From Marmoricola sp. (lineage in GTDB: Bacteria > Actinomycetota > Actinomycetes > Propionibacteriales > Nocardioidaceae): a stretch of 64,000 nt of DNA. Shown one piece after another: positions 1 through 11,376 of this stretch. Under the pieces are notes generated by a model. It saw nothing but the letters and a program-made list of their open reading frames with translations. It did not search any database and had not been told where the DNA came from. Made by a program: the position numbers and the translations under genes. The DNA is taken from assembly GCA_025964775.1 (NCBI GenBank), contig JAOPYE010000004.1, forward strand, positions 62,001 to 126,000. The letters run 5' to 3'. The stretch's first letter is position 1. Each line of letters opens with the position of its first letter.

Positions 1-165
1 GAACCACGGTCCGTCGCGGAACGTGCGCCAGGAGAGGTGGTCATAGGTGTACGCCGCGTGGAATCCGAGGTCGTCGGCAGCCCGCCAGGTCGCCTCGGCA
101 GCGCTCCAGCGCTCGTGCGGAAGGATCACGGTGCTCAACACGGTCCCGGTGCGTGCGGACGTCAC
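1..165 (-). CDS. LLM-class flavin/F420-dependent oxidoreductase, N-terminal part (cut by window edge)
   Basis: The 55 codons in the window read VTSARTGTVLSTVILPHERW and later TYDHLSWR and DGPWF. This is the start of the first beta strand and the YDHL turn of luciferase-like monooxygenases, which reduce or oxygenate organic substrates with FMN or F420. The GTG start at 165 overlaps the TGA of the upstream lipoprotein gene (GTGA at 165-162), so the two are probably translationally coupled. The gene continues beyond base 1, so cofactor and substrate cannot be judged. Confidence 0.72.
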   Translation of the reverse strand, partial: MTSARTGTVLSTVILPHERWSAAEATWRAADDLGFHAAYTYDHLSWRTFRDGPWF

Positions 166-851
166 TGCCTGCCTGCCTGACCGGCGACGAACCTCAGCAG
201 CGCCACGACCAGCGACCGGACCTGGGTCGCACCCAGCCCGGTGGACTCCTCGAGGGTGAGGTTGATCAGGCGGTCGCCGATCCGCACCGCTCCCGCACCG
301 TTGACGTACGGTCCGCCGAACGTGGTGCCGGTGACCACGAACGCTGCATCACCGATCCCGGCCAGGTCCTCGGGCGTGCCCTCCACCGACGAGGTCGCAT
401 CGGTCTTGGCGCCGCTCATGCCGCCGGCGGTCTTCGCGTACGACGTCTCGATGAAGGTCACTGCCGGTGCTTTCGGGTTCGCCCGGTCGAAGCTGCAGCC
501 GGGGCCGCCGGCGATCGCGGAGCCGGTGTAGGTCCCGCCGAGGACGTGCGCGACCTCGGCGTCGGTGATGTCGGAGCAGATGCCACCGCCGGCCGTGGCG
601 GGCTTGTGCGGATCGGTGCTGTCGCCGTTCCCGCCGGACGGCGTCGGTGTCGGCGTCGGCGTGTGCGATGTGGCGGGCACCGTGGGTGTCGGGGTCGCAG
701 GGACCGACGGAGTCGTCACCGATGCGCTGGGCGTCGGGTCAGCCGCGGGCGTCGCACTGCCGCACCCGGTGATCCCCGTGCCGGCCAGCACCAGACCGGC
801 GACCACGACGCTGGTGCGGACCAGGCGGTCGGGATTCGCGTAGTTCCTCAC
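162..851 (-). CDS. Exported lipoprotein with Thr/Pro-rich linker
   Basis: The 229-aa product begins VRNYANPDRLVRTS, followed by a hydrophobic stretch ending in the lipobox ITGC at about residues 27-30. Lipidation and anchoring outside the membrane are therefore likely. A low-complexity Thr/Pro linker (about residues 35-75) leads to a folded domain with two cysteines (GGGICSD and GPGCSFD). This resembles DUF3558-type actinobacterial lipoproteins, but I cannot assign a function. The GTG at 851 was chosen over longer starts because TACGTT ends seven bases before it and because it gives a normal signal peptide. It diverges from dapA. Confidence 0.72.
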   Translation of the reverse strand: MRNYANPDRLVRTSVVVAGLVLAGTGITGCGSATPAADPTPSASVTTPSVPATPTPTVPATSHTPTPTPTPSGGNGDSTDPHKPATAGGGICSDITDAEVAHVLGGTYTGSAIAGGPGCSFDRANPKAPAVTFIETSYAKTAGGMSGAKTDATSSVEGTPEDLAGIGDAAFVVTGTTFGGPYVNGAGAVRIGDRLINLTLEESTGLGATQVRSLVVALLRFVAGQAGRQ

Positions 852-864
852 TCTCCTGAACGTA
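852..864 (-). promoter_or_regulatory. Leaderless -10 element of the lipoprotein gene
   Basis: On the minus strand TACGTT (864-859) is followed by seven bases and then the GTG start. This spacing puts the expected transcription start on the start codon. Confidence 0.5.
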
Positions 865-947
865 CCGGGGCGCGGATCGGAGGCGGGCGACGCCCGCGCG
901 TGTCGCCCACACGGGCAATCGGGCGAGCCAGTCTCCGCGGGGAGCAC

Positions 948-960
948 TAACCTAGGCAGC
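948..960 (+). promoter_or_regulatory. Leaderless -10 element of dapA
   Basis: TAACCT at 948-953 ends seven bases before the dapA ATG. No Shine-Dalgarno sequence precedes the ATG, which fits a leaderless mRNA. Confidence 0.55.
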
Positions 961-1871
961 ATGACTTTGCCTGCTGCTCCGTTCGGCCGCGTGCTCACGG
1001 CCATGGTGACGCCGTTCAAGGACGACGGGTCGGTCGATCTCGACGCTGTCGCCCGGGTCGCCGATCACCTGGTCACCAACGGCAACGACGGCATCGTGGT
1101 CAGCGGCACGACCGGTGAGGCGCCGACCACCTCGGTCGCCGAGGACGGCGAGATCCTGCGCGCGGTGATCGACGCGGTGGGGGACCGGGCCACGATCATC
1201 GCCGGCGTCGGTACCAACCACACCGAGCACTCGATCGAGCTCAACGAGCAGGCGGCCAAGGCGGGTGCCGACGGCGTACTGCTGGTCTCGCCGTACTACA
1301 ACAAGCCCACGCAGGCCGGGATCGCGGCGCACTTCGAAGCCGTCGCGGCGGCCAGCGACCTGCCGATCATGCTCTACGACATCCCCGGTCGCACCGGCGT
1401 CACGATCGCGCCCGAGACCTACGCCCGGCTGGCCACCAACGAGAAGTTCGTCGCGGTCAAGGATGCCGTCGGCGACCTGTTCCGCGGAGCCTCGATCATG
1501 GCCGAGACCGGACTGGCCTTCTACTCCGGTGACGACGTCCTCAACCTCGGCTGGCTGACCCACGGAGGCGCCGGCGTGGTCTCGGTCGTCGGCCACGTCG
1601 CCGGCAACCAGTACGCCGCGATGGTCGCGGCCGTCGACCGCGGTGATCTCGAAGCCGCACTCTCGATCTACGTCGACCTGATCCCCGTGGTCGACGCGAT
1701 CATGAACCACGCCCCCGGGGTGATGACTGCGAAGGCCGCGCTGGAGCTGGTCGGCGTGCACGGCAACAGGACGGTGCGACTGCCGCTGGTCCAGGCTGAC
1801 GAGGACCTCGTCGGCCTGGTGCACGAGGCGCTCGCCAACGCCGGCCTGCTGCCGGTCACGGACGCCAACTG

Positions 1872-1872
<1 letters not shown>
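961..1872 (+). CDS. dapA: 4-hydroxy-tetrahydrodipicolinate synthase
   Basis: Condenses pyruvate with aspartate semialdehyde, the first committed step to diaminopimelate and lysine. Diaminopimelate is also a substrate of MurE, encoded at 52.6 kb. The 303-aa protein has the family length. It carries SGTTGE (48-53), YYNKP (112-116), catalytic Tyr139 and Arg144 in LYDIPGRT, and the Schiff-base lysine Lys167 in VAVKDA. The stop overlaps the ATG of rnj by one base (TGATG), so the two form an operon, the same order as in many actinobacteria. Confidence 0.96.
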
Positions 1873-3566
<1,694 letters not shown>

Positions 3567-3570
3567 GGTC

Positions 3571-4233
3571 GTGGTGAGTTCCGACGACTTCGTCAGCTAC
3601 CAGCAGTGGGGCCTGGACTTCTTCGCCGAGGCGGTCAGCGTCGACCGGATCCTCGGCGCGGTCAACAACATCGCCGGTCAGCCGATCGACTTCGGTCCGA
3701 TGGGCGTCGGGCCGGGCAAGATCGCCAAGGTTCGCGCGTACGGGCAGATCGGCGAGGCGAGTGCGGTGCGGATCGACGCGCCCGAGATCGCCTACCGCGT
3801 CGAGCTGCCGGTCTCGCTGACCTTCGAGGTCAACCTGCAGGTGGAGACGCACGTCTTCCATGCCGAGCTGCTGGTGCCGCTGACCCTGACCGCCCGCGCA
3901 CTCGACGGTGTCCGGATCTTCATCTCGATCGACCCGCCGCGCAGCTCCGAGGTCGAGGTCAGGGTCCAGGCCGAGGGCCTGCGCGCCTCGATCATGCAGC
4001 GGGTGGTCAACATCGAGGGCGAGCTGCGCCGGTTCGTGGCCACGTACGTCGCCCGTGAGACCTCCAAACCGCACATCGAGGAGGCCCGGCTCATCGACGT
4101 CTCGGCGGCCATCGACCGGGCCTGGTCCTCGATCGCACCGAGGTCGTCGGGCGACAAGCGCGTCACCGACGACTTCGCGCAGGCGCTCGAGGCCGAGATC
4201 CTCGAGAACGAGGACACGTTCCTGGAGATGTGA
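3571..4233 (+). CDS. Conserved hypothetical protein
   Basis: A 220-aa protein that follows rnj by four bases, so it is probably in the dapA-rnj transcript. Two adjacent GTG codons (3571, 3574) could start it, and GGAG of the rnj end serves as ribosome binding site. The sequence is mostly alternating beta segments (YRVELPVSLTFEVNLQVETHVFHAELLVPL) without signal peptide or membrane helix, ending in an acidic tail. I do not recognise the family. Conservation next to RNase J is the only functional hint. Confidence 0.7.
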   Translation: MVSSDDFVSYQQWGLDFFAEAVSVDRILGAVNNIAGQPIDFGPMGVGPGKIAKVRAYGQIGEASAVRIDAPEIAYRVELPVSLTFEVNLQVETHVFHAELLVPLTLTARALDGVRIFISIDPPRSSEVEVRVQAEGLRASIMQRVVNIEGELRRFVATYVARETSKPHIEEARLIDVSAAIDRAWSSIAPRSSGDKRVTDDFAQALEAEILENEDTFLEM

Positions 4234-4310
4234 CCGGCCACGAGATGTGACCGCGCGCACAGGTGGTCCCGGTAGGTATCAGGAAGCGTCGCCGCGTCCT
4301 CTGGACAGGC

Positions 4311-4811
4311 ATGAGCACCCTGTCCCGCTGCGCCGTTGCGGCCGTGCGCCGCGACCTCGAGCGCGCCCGTACCGTCCTGAGCGACGAGGAACGACTTGCC
4401 GGTGATCGGCGCCGTGCACTGACGGACCACCTGATCTGGCTGAGCACGATGGTCGAGAGCACGGTGCCTGTGGTCAGCCCGGCAGCGCACGCGCTGGCGC
4501 GCGAGGCCACGGCGTACCGGGCCAGCGGGGACCGGGCCAGACGGCTGGAGCTGGTCGCCTCCATCGAGGCGTTCCTGCGCGCGGTACGCCCGATCGAGTC
4601 CTGGATCTCCCTGGGGGCCATGCGCGAGCTCGGCAACCACGTGCCCTGGCTGGTCGACGGACTCGCGATCCCGCCCGGACCCGGGCTGCACGTCCCCGGT
4701 GCCGAGGAGCCGGAACGTGCCCGGTTGACCGCGTCTGCCTACCGGCGCACGCGCTCGCTCCTGTGGGGCACCCTGCCGTTGCTCGCCCCGCGCCAGATGA
4801 ACTCGGGTTGA
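4311..4811 (+). CDS. Hypothetical helical protein
   Basis: The 166-aa product begins MSTLSRCAVAAVRRDLERAR and looks all-helical, with a run of Arg/Glu-rich helices and a Pro-rich loop (IPPGPGLHVPG). An in-frame GTG at 4263 would add 16 residues rich in Arg. I prefer the ATG because the extension looks unlike protein. No signal peptide and no recognised motif. Function unknown. Confidence 0.5.
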   Translation: MSTLSRCAVAAVRRDLERARTVLSDEERLAGDRRRALTDHLIWLSTMVESTVPVVSPAAHALAREATAYRASGDRARRLELVASIEAFLRAVRPIESWISLGAMRELGNHVPWLVDGLAIPPGPGLHVPGAEEPERARLTASAYRRTRSLLWGTLPLLAPRQMNSG

Positions 4812-4857
4812 GGCATCGGGCCTTTTCGCCCGGCTCGGGGTGGGGGAGAGTGGCGCC

Positions 4858-5373
4858 ATGGACATCGACGGTGTGCTGGCCGACGCGATCGGCCGGGTGC
4901 GGGACGCGGTTCCCGAGGTGCTCGACGGCCTGGACGAGGACGACCTCGCCTGGCGTCCTGATCCGGAGGCGAACTCGATCGGCTGGCTCGTCTGGCACCT
5001 GACCCGGGTCGCCGACGACCACGTGGCCGAGGTCGCCGGAGTCGAGCAGGTCTGGACCTCGGCGGGCTGGTTCGAGCGGTTCGGGCTCCCGTTCGCCCCG
5101 CAGGTGCACGGCTACGGTCACACGGCTGCGGACGTGGCCAAGGTCAGGGTCCCGGGCGGACTCCTCGCCGACTACCACCGGGAGACGATGGATCTGGTCC
5201 TGCGCTATGTCGCGACGCTGCAGCCGGCCGACCTCGACCGGGTCGTCGACGAGCGCTGGGACCCGCCGGTGACCCTCGGGGTGCGCCTGGTCAGTGTGGT
5301 CAACGACCTCACCCAGCACGTCGGACAGGCGGCGTACGTGCGTGGCCTGCGACTGGTCCAGCTCGACCGCTGA
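4858..5373 (+). CDS. DinB/DUF664-type putative metal-dependent protein
   Basis: A 171-aa four-helix protein of the DinB/YfiT (DUF664, mycothiol-dependent) superfamily. Likely metal-binding histidines lie in WLVWHLTRVADDH near the N-terminus and in LTQHVGQAAYVRG near the C-terminus, the usual spacing for this fold. Members act as thiol-dependent transferases or have unknown roles. This DinB is unrelated to DNA polymerase IV. The ATG at 4858 was chosen over a GTG at 4840. Confidence 0.72.
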   Translation: MDIDGVLADAIGRVRDAVPEVLDGLDEDDLAWRPDPEANSIGWLVWHLTRVADDHVAEVAGVEQVWTSAGWFERFGLPFAPQVHGYGHTAADVAKVRVPGGLLADYHRETMDLVLRYVATLQPADLDRVVDERWDPPVTLGVRLVSVVNDLTQHVGQAAYVRGLRLVQLDR

Positions 5374-5475
5374 GGCACTGGAGCCCGAACACCCGGGCGA
5401 ATCGGGCAGAACGGCCGTCACAGGAGGTGCGTGCGACACGGCGTGTGACACATGGGGCGGATGGGGTCATCAGAG

Positions 5476-5487
5476 TAGATTCGGACC
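5476..5487 (+). promoter_or_regulatory. Leaderless -10 element of ftsK
   Basis: TAGATT (5476-5481) ends six bases before the ftsK ATG, with no Shine-Dalgarno sequence in between. Confidence 0.5.
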
Positions 5488-8037
5488 ATGGCGACCCGTA
5501 CGTCTTCCCCGCCGGCGTCGCGCAGCAGGAGCACCTCCAAGGGTGCTTCGACTTCGCGATCCCGACCGTCCGGTAGCCAGGGCAAGCGCAAGCCTGCAGC
5601 ACGGAAGTCGAACGCTTCGAAATCGAAGCGACCGGCCCCGCGCGCAGTCCGCAACGGCCCTGGTCCCGTTTCGCGTACCTTCGGTGCGCTCGGCCACGGC
5701 GTCTCGGCCGTGTGGCTGGGAGTCGCCGGGGGCATCGGCTCGGGCGCGCGGCGGATCGGTCAGGGTGCCCGCGACCTCGAACCCGAGCACCGTCGCGACG
5801 GTGCCGGACTGTTCATGGTCGCGCTGGCCGTCGTCGTCGCGGCGTCGGTCTGGTGGCAGCTCCCGGGTTCCGTCTTCGCCGGTACGCGTGCCGCCGTTGC
5901 CGGTTCGGTCGGCCTGCTCGCGTGGTTCGTGCCGCTCATGCTCTGCTACATCGCCTGGCGCAACATGCGCGACCCCGAGGCCAACGGCCCGGCCGGTCGC
6001 CAGATCGTCGGCTGGGGCGCGCTGCTGTTCGGCGTCCTGGGCATCATCCACATCGCCAACGGCTCACCCAAGCCGAAGCTGGGCGACACCACCGACCTCC
6101 AGCAGGCCGGCGGCGCGCTCGGATTCGTGGTCGCGAAGCTGCTGACCGACCTGCTGCACAGCGGGTACGTCGTGGTCCCGCTGCTCGTCCTGCTCTCTGT
6201 CTTCGGCGTGCTCGTGGTCACCGCGACGCCGGTCTACCAGGTTCCGGTCAAGCTCCGGGCGTTGCGGGACCGGATGCTCGGTCGCCAGACCGTCGAACCG
6301 CCAGAAGAGCCGCCGGTCACGGTCAAGCGCCGCCGCCGCGGCGCTCCCGGCGATGAGTTCGACCCGGACATGGGCGATGCCCCGTACGACTCGCCGCTGG
6401 TGGACCCGCTGGAAGACCGCGAGGTCCGCAAGCGCGGCCGCAAGGCCGATGCCGGGGTCGACGTCTTCGACCCGGCCGCCGAGGACCCGGCCGGGTCACC
6501 GGTGGAGCTCGAGGCGCCGCCGCACACGCCGCTTCCCGCGCGCGTCGAACAGCTCAGCCTGTCCGGCGACATCACCTACACGCTGCCCGAGAGCGACATC
6601 CTCAAGCCGGGCAGCGCCCACAAGGCGCGCACTCCGGCCTCGGACGCGGTCGTGGAGCGTCTCATGGGCGTCTTCGAGGAGTTCGAGATCGACGCGACCG
6701 TCACCGGGTACACCCGTGGTCCCACGGTGACGCGGTACGTCGTCGAGCTCGGGCCGGCGGTCAAGGTCGAGAAGATCACCAACATCGCCAAGAACATCTC
6801 CTACGCGGTGGCCTCGGCCGATGTCCGGATCCTCTCGCCGATCCCCGGCAAGTCCGCCGTCGGCATCGAGATCCCGAACACCGACAAGGAGATCGTCTCG
6901 CTCGGTGACGTGCTCCGGTCCAACACGGCCCGCGGTGACCACCACCCGATGGTCTGCGGCCTTGGCAAGGACGTCGAGGGCGGTTTCGTGGTCGCCAACC
7001 TGGCCAAGATGCCGCACCTGCTCGTCGCCGGCGCCACCGGCTCGGGCAAGTCGAGCTTCATCAACTCGATGATCACCTCGATCCTGATGCGCTCCACCCC
7101 GGACGAGGTCCGGATGATCATGGTCGACCCGAAGCGGGTCGAGCTGAACGCCTACGAGGGCGTGCCGCACCTGATCACCCCGATCATCACCAACCCGAAG
7201 AAGGCGTCCGAGGCCCTGCAGTGGGTCGTGCGCGAGATGGATCTGCGCTACGACGACCTGGCCAACTTCGGCTTCCGGCACATCGACGACTTCAACAAGG
7301 CCGTCCGCGCCGGCAAGGTGACGGTTCCTGCGGGCAGTGAGCGCAAGCTGACGCCGTACCCGTACCTGCTGGTGATCGTCGACGAGCTGGCCGACCTGAT
7401 GATGGTGGCCCCGCGTGACGTCGAGGACGCGATCGTCCGGATCACCCAGCTCGCCCGGGCCGCCGGCATCCACCTGGTCCTCGCCACCCAGCGCCCCTCG
7501 GTCGACGTCGTCACCGGGCTGATCAAGGCCAACGTGCCCTCTCGGCTCGCCTTCGCGACCTCCAGCCTCGCGGACAGCCGGGTCATCCTCGACCAGCCCG
7601 GTGCCGAGAAGCTGGTCGGTCAGGGTGACGCGCTGTTCCTGCCGATGGGCGCCTCCAAGGCCGTCCGGGTCCAGGGCAGCTGGGTCACCGAGGCCGAGAT
7701 CCACCAGATCGTCAAGAAGTGCAAGGACCAGCTCCAGCCGAGCTACCGCGAGGACGTGACTGTTCCCGCCGCGTCCAAGCGCGAACTCGACGACGACATC
7801 GGCGACGACCTCGACCTGGTGATCCAGGCGGTCGAGCTGGTCGTCTCCACGCAGTTCGGATCGACCTCGATGCTGCAGCGCAAGCTGCGGGTCGGTTTCG
7901 CCAAGGCAGGACGGCTGATGGACATCCTCGAGAGCCGCGGGATCGTCGGGCCCAGTGAGGGTTCGAAGGCGCGCGACGTGTTGATCAAACCCGATGACCT
8001 CGACTCGGTCATCATGACGCTGCAGGGGGAGTTGTGA
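5488..8037 (+). CDS. ftsK: DNA translocase FtsK
   Basis: An 849-aa septal DNA pump that moves chromosome ends across the division septum. It has a Ser/Lys-rich cytoplasmic N-terminus (1-60), about four membrane helices (roughly 105-250) and a charged linker. The RecA-like motor carries Walker A GATGSGKSS near residue 514 and Walker B LLVIVDELADLMM. The C-terminal winged-helix gamma domain (about 775-849, FGSTSMLQRKLRVG) reads KOPS-type polarity sites. The next gene starts inside its stop codon. Confidence 0.96.
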   Translation: MATRTSSPPASRSRSTSKGASTSRSRPSGSQGKRKPAARKSNASKSKRPAPRAVRNGPGPVSRTFGALGHGVSAVWLGVAGGIGSGARRIGQGARDLEPEHRRDGAGLFMVALAVVVAASVWWQLPGSVFAGTRAAVAGSVGLLAWFVPLMLCYIAWRNMRDPEANGPAGRQIVGWGALLFGVLGIIHIANGSPKPKLGDTTDLQQAGGALGFVVAKLLTDLLHSGYVVVPLLVLLSVFGVLVVTATPVYQVPVKLRALRDRMLGRQTVEPPEEPPVTVKRRRRGAPGDEFDPDMGDAPYDSPLVDPLEDREVRKRGRKADAGVDVFDPAAEDPAGSPVELEAPPHTPLPARVEQLSLSGDITYTLPESDILKPGSAHKARTPASDAVVERLMGVFEEFEIDATVTGYTRGPTVTRYVVELGPAVKVEKITNIAKNISYAVASADVRILSPIPGKSAVGIEIPNTDKEIVSLGDVLRSNTARGDHHPMVCGLGKDVEGGFVVANLAKMPHLLVAGATGSGKSSFINSMITSILMRSTPDEVRMIMVDPKRVELNAYEGVPHLITPIITNPKKASEALQWVVREMDLRYDDLANFGFRHIDDFNKAVRAGKVTVPAGSERKLTPYPYLLVIVDELADLMMVAPRDVEDAIVRITQLARAAGIHLVLATQRPSVDVVTGLIKANVPSRLAFATSSLADSRVILDQPGAEKLVGQGDALFLPMGASKAVRVQGSWVTEAEIHQIVKKCKDQLQPSYREDVTVPAASKRELDDDIGDDLDLVIQAVELVVSTQFGSTSMLQRKLRVGFAKAGRLMDILESRGIVGPSEGSKARDVLIKPDDLDSVIMTLQGEL

Positions 8038-9806
8038 ACACCCACGTGAGCGACCGGACCGAGCCCAGCGCCGGTCACCAGGACGAGGGCACCTTGGTCG
8101 CCCTGCGTCGCAATGTGCTGCTCAGCGGTGTCGTCGGCGGGCTTGCGCTGCTCCTCGGGGTGGCCTACCTGCTGCGGTCCTCCTCGGGCTTCGACACCCT
8201 GATCGGGCTCCTCATGCTGGGCATCGCTGCCCTGCACCTGCCGACCCTCATCGCGGCCCGTACGCCGATCCTGGTCGCCGACGACCACGGCCTGCGACTG
8301 CGCGTCGGGCTGGCGTGGCGAGGCCTGCCCTGGCGCTCGATCAGGCAGGTCGTCGTCGAGACGGCCGATTCGCCCCTGCGCGAGGGACGCCTGGTCGTGG
8401 TGCCACGCGATCCCGAGGCCTTGCTCGACCACCTCGGGACGATCGACCGGCTGCACCTGCGCTGGAACGAGTTCTGGTACGGCGCCGAGCTGAGCCTTCC
8501 GCTCGGTGTGACCACCCTGGCCGACAGCCCGGACCTTGCCTCCGACCTGATCGCGCTGGCCCACGGGCGCACCGATGTCGTCGCCCTGCACGGGCGCCAC
8601 ATCGCCCAGCTCGACGAGGTGCCCCCGCGCGCCGAGGTGGTGAGCGAGCCCGAGGTCGACGAAGGCGTCGCCCCTGCCGCGAGCGACGTCGATGACCCGG
8701 TGGTCGTGCACGCCGGGACCATCGACGACGGTGACGACCCGACCAGCGACCCGTTCGACATCGACGACGGACTCGAGGAGGACGACGAGCCGTCGGCGCG
8801 CTACGACGCCCTGGGCCGTATCGACCCGTTCGAGCCGGTGCCGATCGAAGAGCTCGATGACCAGTACAGCAAGCCGTTCGTGCCCGTGGTTCCGCTCCGC
8901 GACCTGAGTCGACCGGTGCGGGTCGACGTCCACATCGAGATCCCGCCTCGTGCTGGTGCGAGCGAGGACACCGTGGCGATCGTGCCCAGCCAGCGACGCG
9001 GGGACGAGGAGCCGTCCGCACCAGCGTGGGACCAGCTCGAGGTGGAGTACGTGATCGACGACACTGCGCCGACCCGTCCCGCGGTCGAACCACTGATCGG
9101 TCCGAAGATCACCCATGCGCGCGAGATGCTCGACATGAGCATCGACGAGCTCAGCCAGCGCACCCGGATCCGTCCGCACGTGCTCGAGGCGATGGAGGTC
9201 GACGACTTCGGTCCGTGCGGTGGCGACTTCTACGCACGGGGTCACCTCACGGCGATCGCCCGGACCCTGGGCCTGACCCTCGACCCGCTGATGAAGACCT
9301 ACGACGAGCGCTACGCGCAGGGCCCGATCAACGCGCGCCGCGTCTTCGAGGCCGAGCTGTCGACCGGTCTGTCCAGCGGGATGCGCGCCACCCTCGGCGG
9401 TCCGCGCTGGAGCCTGCTGATCGGCTCGGTGCTGTGCCTCACGATGGTCTGGGCGCTGGCCCGGATGTTCGCCGGCGCGCCCGATCACCTCACCGCGGCT
9501 CCGGATCCGGGTACCCAGACCGCTGGACTGGCGGCCAACCACCAGCCGATCACCTCGCCGCTGATGAGGACCACCTCGATGAGCGTGACGGCGGCGCACG
9601 CGGCGGCCCACGTCGTCGTACGGGACCGCACCGGCAAGGTCCTCTGGTCGGGGAACCTGCCGATCGGCGCCCACCGCCAGATCGTCGGCCTTGCTCCCTT
9701 CGGGGTCTCGGCCGACAACGCCGGGGCCGTCGAGGTGGCGGTGAAGGGCAAGGCGCTCGGCACGATCGGGATCGCCGGCCAGGCAGCGAGCAAGAAGTTC
9801 GGCTGA
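8034..9806 (+). CDS. RodZ-like membrane protein with helix-turn-helix domain
   Basis: The 590-aa protein starts at a GTG overlapping the ftsK TGA (GTGA), so it is coupled to ftsK. Two N-terminal membrane helices (about 25-85) are followed by a PH-like beta segment (PILVADDHGLRLRVG, LPWRSIRQVVV). A long acidic linker of about 170 residues leads to a RodZ-type HTH_25 domain (ITHAREMLDMSIDELSQRTR, FYARGHLTAIARTLG) near 360-430, then another membrane helix and a short outer domain (FGVSADNAGAVEVAVKGK). RodZ links MreB to shape control. The extra N-terminal membrane module is unusual for RodZ. Confidence 0.75.
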   Translation: MNTHVSDRTEPSAGHQDEGTLVALRRNVLLSGVVGGLALLLGVAYLLRSSSGFDTLIGLLMLGIAALHLPTLIAARTPILVADDHGLRLRVGLAWRGLPWRSIRQVVVETADSPLREGRLVVVPRDPEALLDHLGTIDRLHLRWNEFWYGAELSLPLGVTTLADSPDLASDLIALAHGRTDVVALHGRHIAQLDEVPPRAEVVSEPEVDEGVAPAASDVDDPVVVHAGTIDDGDDPTSDPFDIDDGLEEDDEPSARYDALGRIDPFEPVPIEELDDQYSKPFVPVVPLRDLSRPVRVDVHIEIPPRAGASEDTVAIVPSQRRGDEEPSAPAWDQLEVEYVIDDTAPTRPAVEPLIGPKITHAREMLDMSIDELSQRTRIRPHVLEAMEVDDFGPCGGDFYARGHLTAIARTLGLTLDPLMKTYDERYAQGPINARRVFEAELSTGLSSGMRATLGGPRWSLLIGSVLCLTMVWALARMFAGAPDHLTAAPDPGTQTAGLAANHQPITSPLMRTTSMSVTAAHAAAHVVVRDRTGKVLWSGNLPIGAHRQIVGLAPFGVSADNAGAVEVAVKGKALGTIGIAGQAASKKFG

Positions 9807-9862
9807 GTCTGCGGGAATCCGGTTCGCTCTGACGTGCCCCGGGCGGTCATACTCGACCGGTC

Positions 9863-11362
9863 ATGACTGCCGCTCCCACTGCCCACACCGTCGCCCTGAT
9901 CACGCTGGGCTGCGCCCGCAACGAGGTCGATTCCGAGGAACTCGCCGGCCAGCTGGAGGCGGGTGGCTTCCTGCTCGTCGACGACCCGGCCGATGCCGAG
10001 ACCGTGGTGGTCAACACCTGCGGCTTCGTCGAAGCGGCGAAGAAGGACTCGGTGGACACGCTGCTCGCGGCGGCCGACCTCAAGGAGGACCCTTCGACGG
10101 GGCACAGGACAGGCGGCAGCGTTACGCGCTCGGTGGTGGCGGTGGGCTGCCTGGCCGAGCGCTACGGCAACGAGCTCGCCGAGTCGCTGCCGGAAGCCGA
10201 TGCCATCCTCGGCTTCGACGCCTACCCGGACATCGCTGACCGGCTGCGCTCCATCCTTGCCGGCGACCAGCAGCACGCGCACACGCCCACGGATCGGCGC
10301 AAGCTGCTGCCGATCTCGCCGACCGAGCGCGTCGACGTCGACGTGGTGGTCCCCGGCCACAGCTTCGAGGTGAGCGTCCCGGCGGCGGCAGACGTCGCCG
10401 ACATCGGCCTCGGCGCTCCGGCGACCGGTCCTCGCGCGGTTCGCCGTCGTCTCGACGGCGGCCCGATGGCACCGCTCAAGCTCGCCTCGGGCTGCGACCG
10501 CCGGTGCGCGTACTGCGCGATCCCGAGCTTCCGCGGCTCGTTCGTCTCGCGGCGCCCGGCCGACGTCCTGGCCGAGGCGCGCTGGCTGGGGGAGCAGGGC
10601 GTCAAGGAGCTGTTCCTGGTGTCGGAGAACTCGACGTCGTACGGCAAGGACCTCGGAGACATCCGCCTGCTCGAGACGATGCTGCCCGAGCTGGCCGCCG
10701 TCGACGGCATCGAGCGGGTCCGCGTCTCCTACCTGCAGCCCGCCGAGACCCGTCCCGGCCTGGTCGCCGCGATCGCCTCGACCCCGGGGGTGGCTGCCTA
10801 CTTCGACCTCTCCTTCCAGCACGCCTCGCCGACGGTGCTGCGCTCGATGCGCCGCTTCGGGGACCCGGACTCCTTCCTGGCACTGCTGGCCGACGTACGC
10901 CGCCATGCGCCCGAGGCCGGGGTGCGGTCGAACTTCATCGTCGGGTTCCCCGGCGAGACCGAGGAGGACTTCGCCGCCCTCTGTGATTTCGTCACCGAAG
11001 CCCGGCTCGACGCGATCGGGGTCTTCGGGTACTCCGACGAGGACGGCACCGAGGCCGAGTCCTACGACGGCAAGCTCGACGAGGACGCGATCGCCGAACG
11101 GCTCGAGCACCTGCGTGCGCTGACCGACGAGCTGACCGCGCAGCGTGCCGAGGAGCGGGTCGGCGAACGGGTCGTGGTCCTCGTCGAATCGGTCGGCGCG
11201 GACGACGGTGAGGCGGTCGAGGGCCGCGCCGCGTCGCAGGGACCGGAGGTCGACGGGTCGACTGTCCTGACCGGGCAGGTCGAGGGCATCGGGGTGGGTG
11301 ACATGATCGAGGCGACCGTCATCGGCACCGAGGGTGTCGATCTGGTCGCCCGACCCGTGTGA
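9863..11362 (+). CDS. rimO: Ribosomal protein uS12 methylthiotransferase RimO
   Basis: A 499-aa radical SAM enzyme that methylthiolates the conserved aspartate of ribosomal protein S12. The N-terminal UPF0004 domain begins [14 protein letters not shown] and supplies cysteines (including VVNTCGF) for the second iron-sulfur cluster. The radical-SAM cysteines are C211, C215 and C218 ([10 protein letters not shown]). The C-terminal TRAM domain ends at [10 protein letters not shown]. The ATG at 9863 is preceded by a weak TACTCG seven bases upstream. The stop overlaps a possible start of pgsA. Confidence 0.95.
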   Translation: MTAAPTAHTVALITLGCARNEVDSEELAGQLEAGGFLLVDDPADAETVVVNTCGFVEAAKKDSVDTLLAAADLKEDPSTGHRTGGSVTRSVVAVGCLAERYGNELAESLPEADAILGFDAYPDIADRLRSILAGDQQHAHTPTDRRKLLPISPTERVDVDVVVPGHSFEVSVPAAADVADIGLGAPATGPRAVRRRLDGGPMAPLKLASGCDRRCAYCAIPSFRGSFVSRRPADVLAEARWLGEQGVKELFLVSENSTSYGKDLGDIRLLETMLPELAAVDGIERVRVSYLQPAETRPGLVAAIASTPGVAAYFDLSFQHASPTVLRSMRRFGDPDSFLALLADVRRHAPEAGVRSNFIVGFPGETEEDFAALCDFVTEARLDAIGVFGYSDEDGTEAESYDGKLDEDAIAERLEHLRALTDELTAQRAEERVGERVVVLVESVGADDGEAVEGRAASQGPEVDGSTVLTGQVEGIGVGDMIEATVIGTEGVDLVARPV

Positions 11363-11376
11363 CGCGGAAGGACCCG

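Noticed and set aside
600..760. G/T-rich repeats in the first kilobase as a possible regulatory repeat
   Set aside because: They are the codons of the Thr/Pro-rich linker of the lipoprotein on the minus strand.
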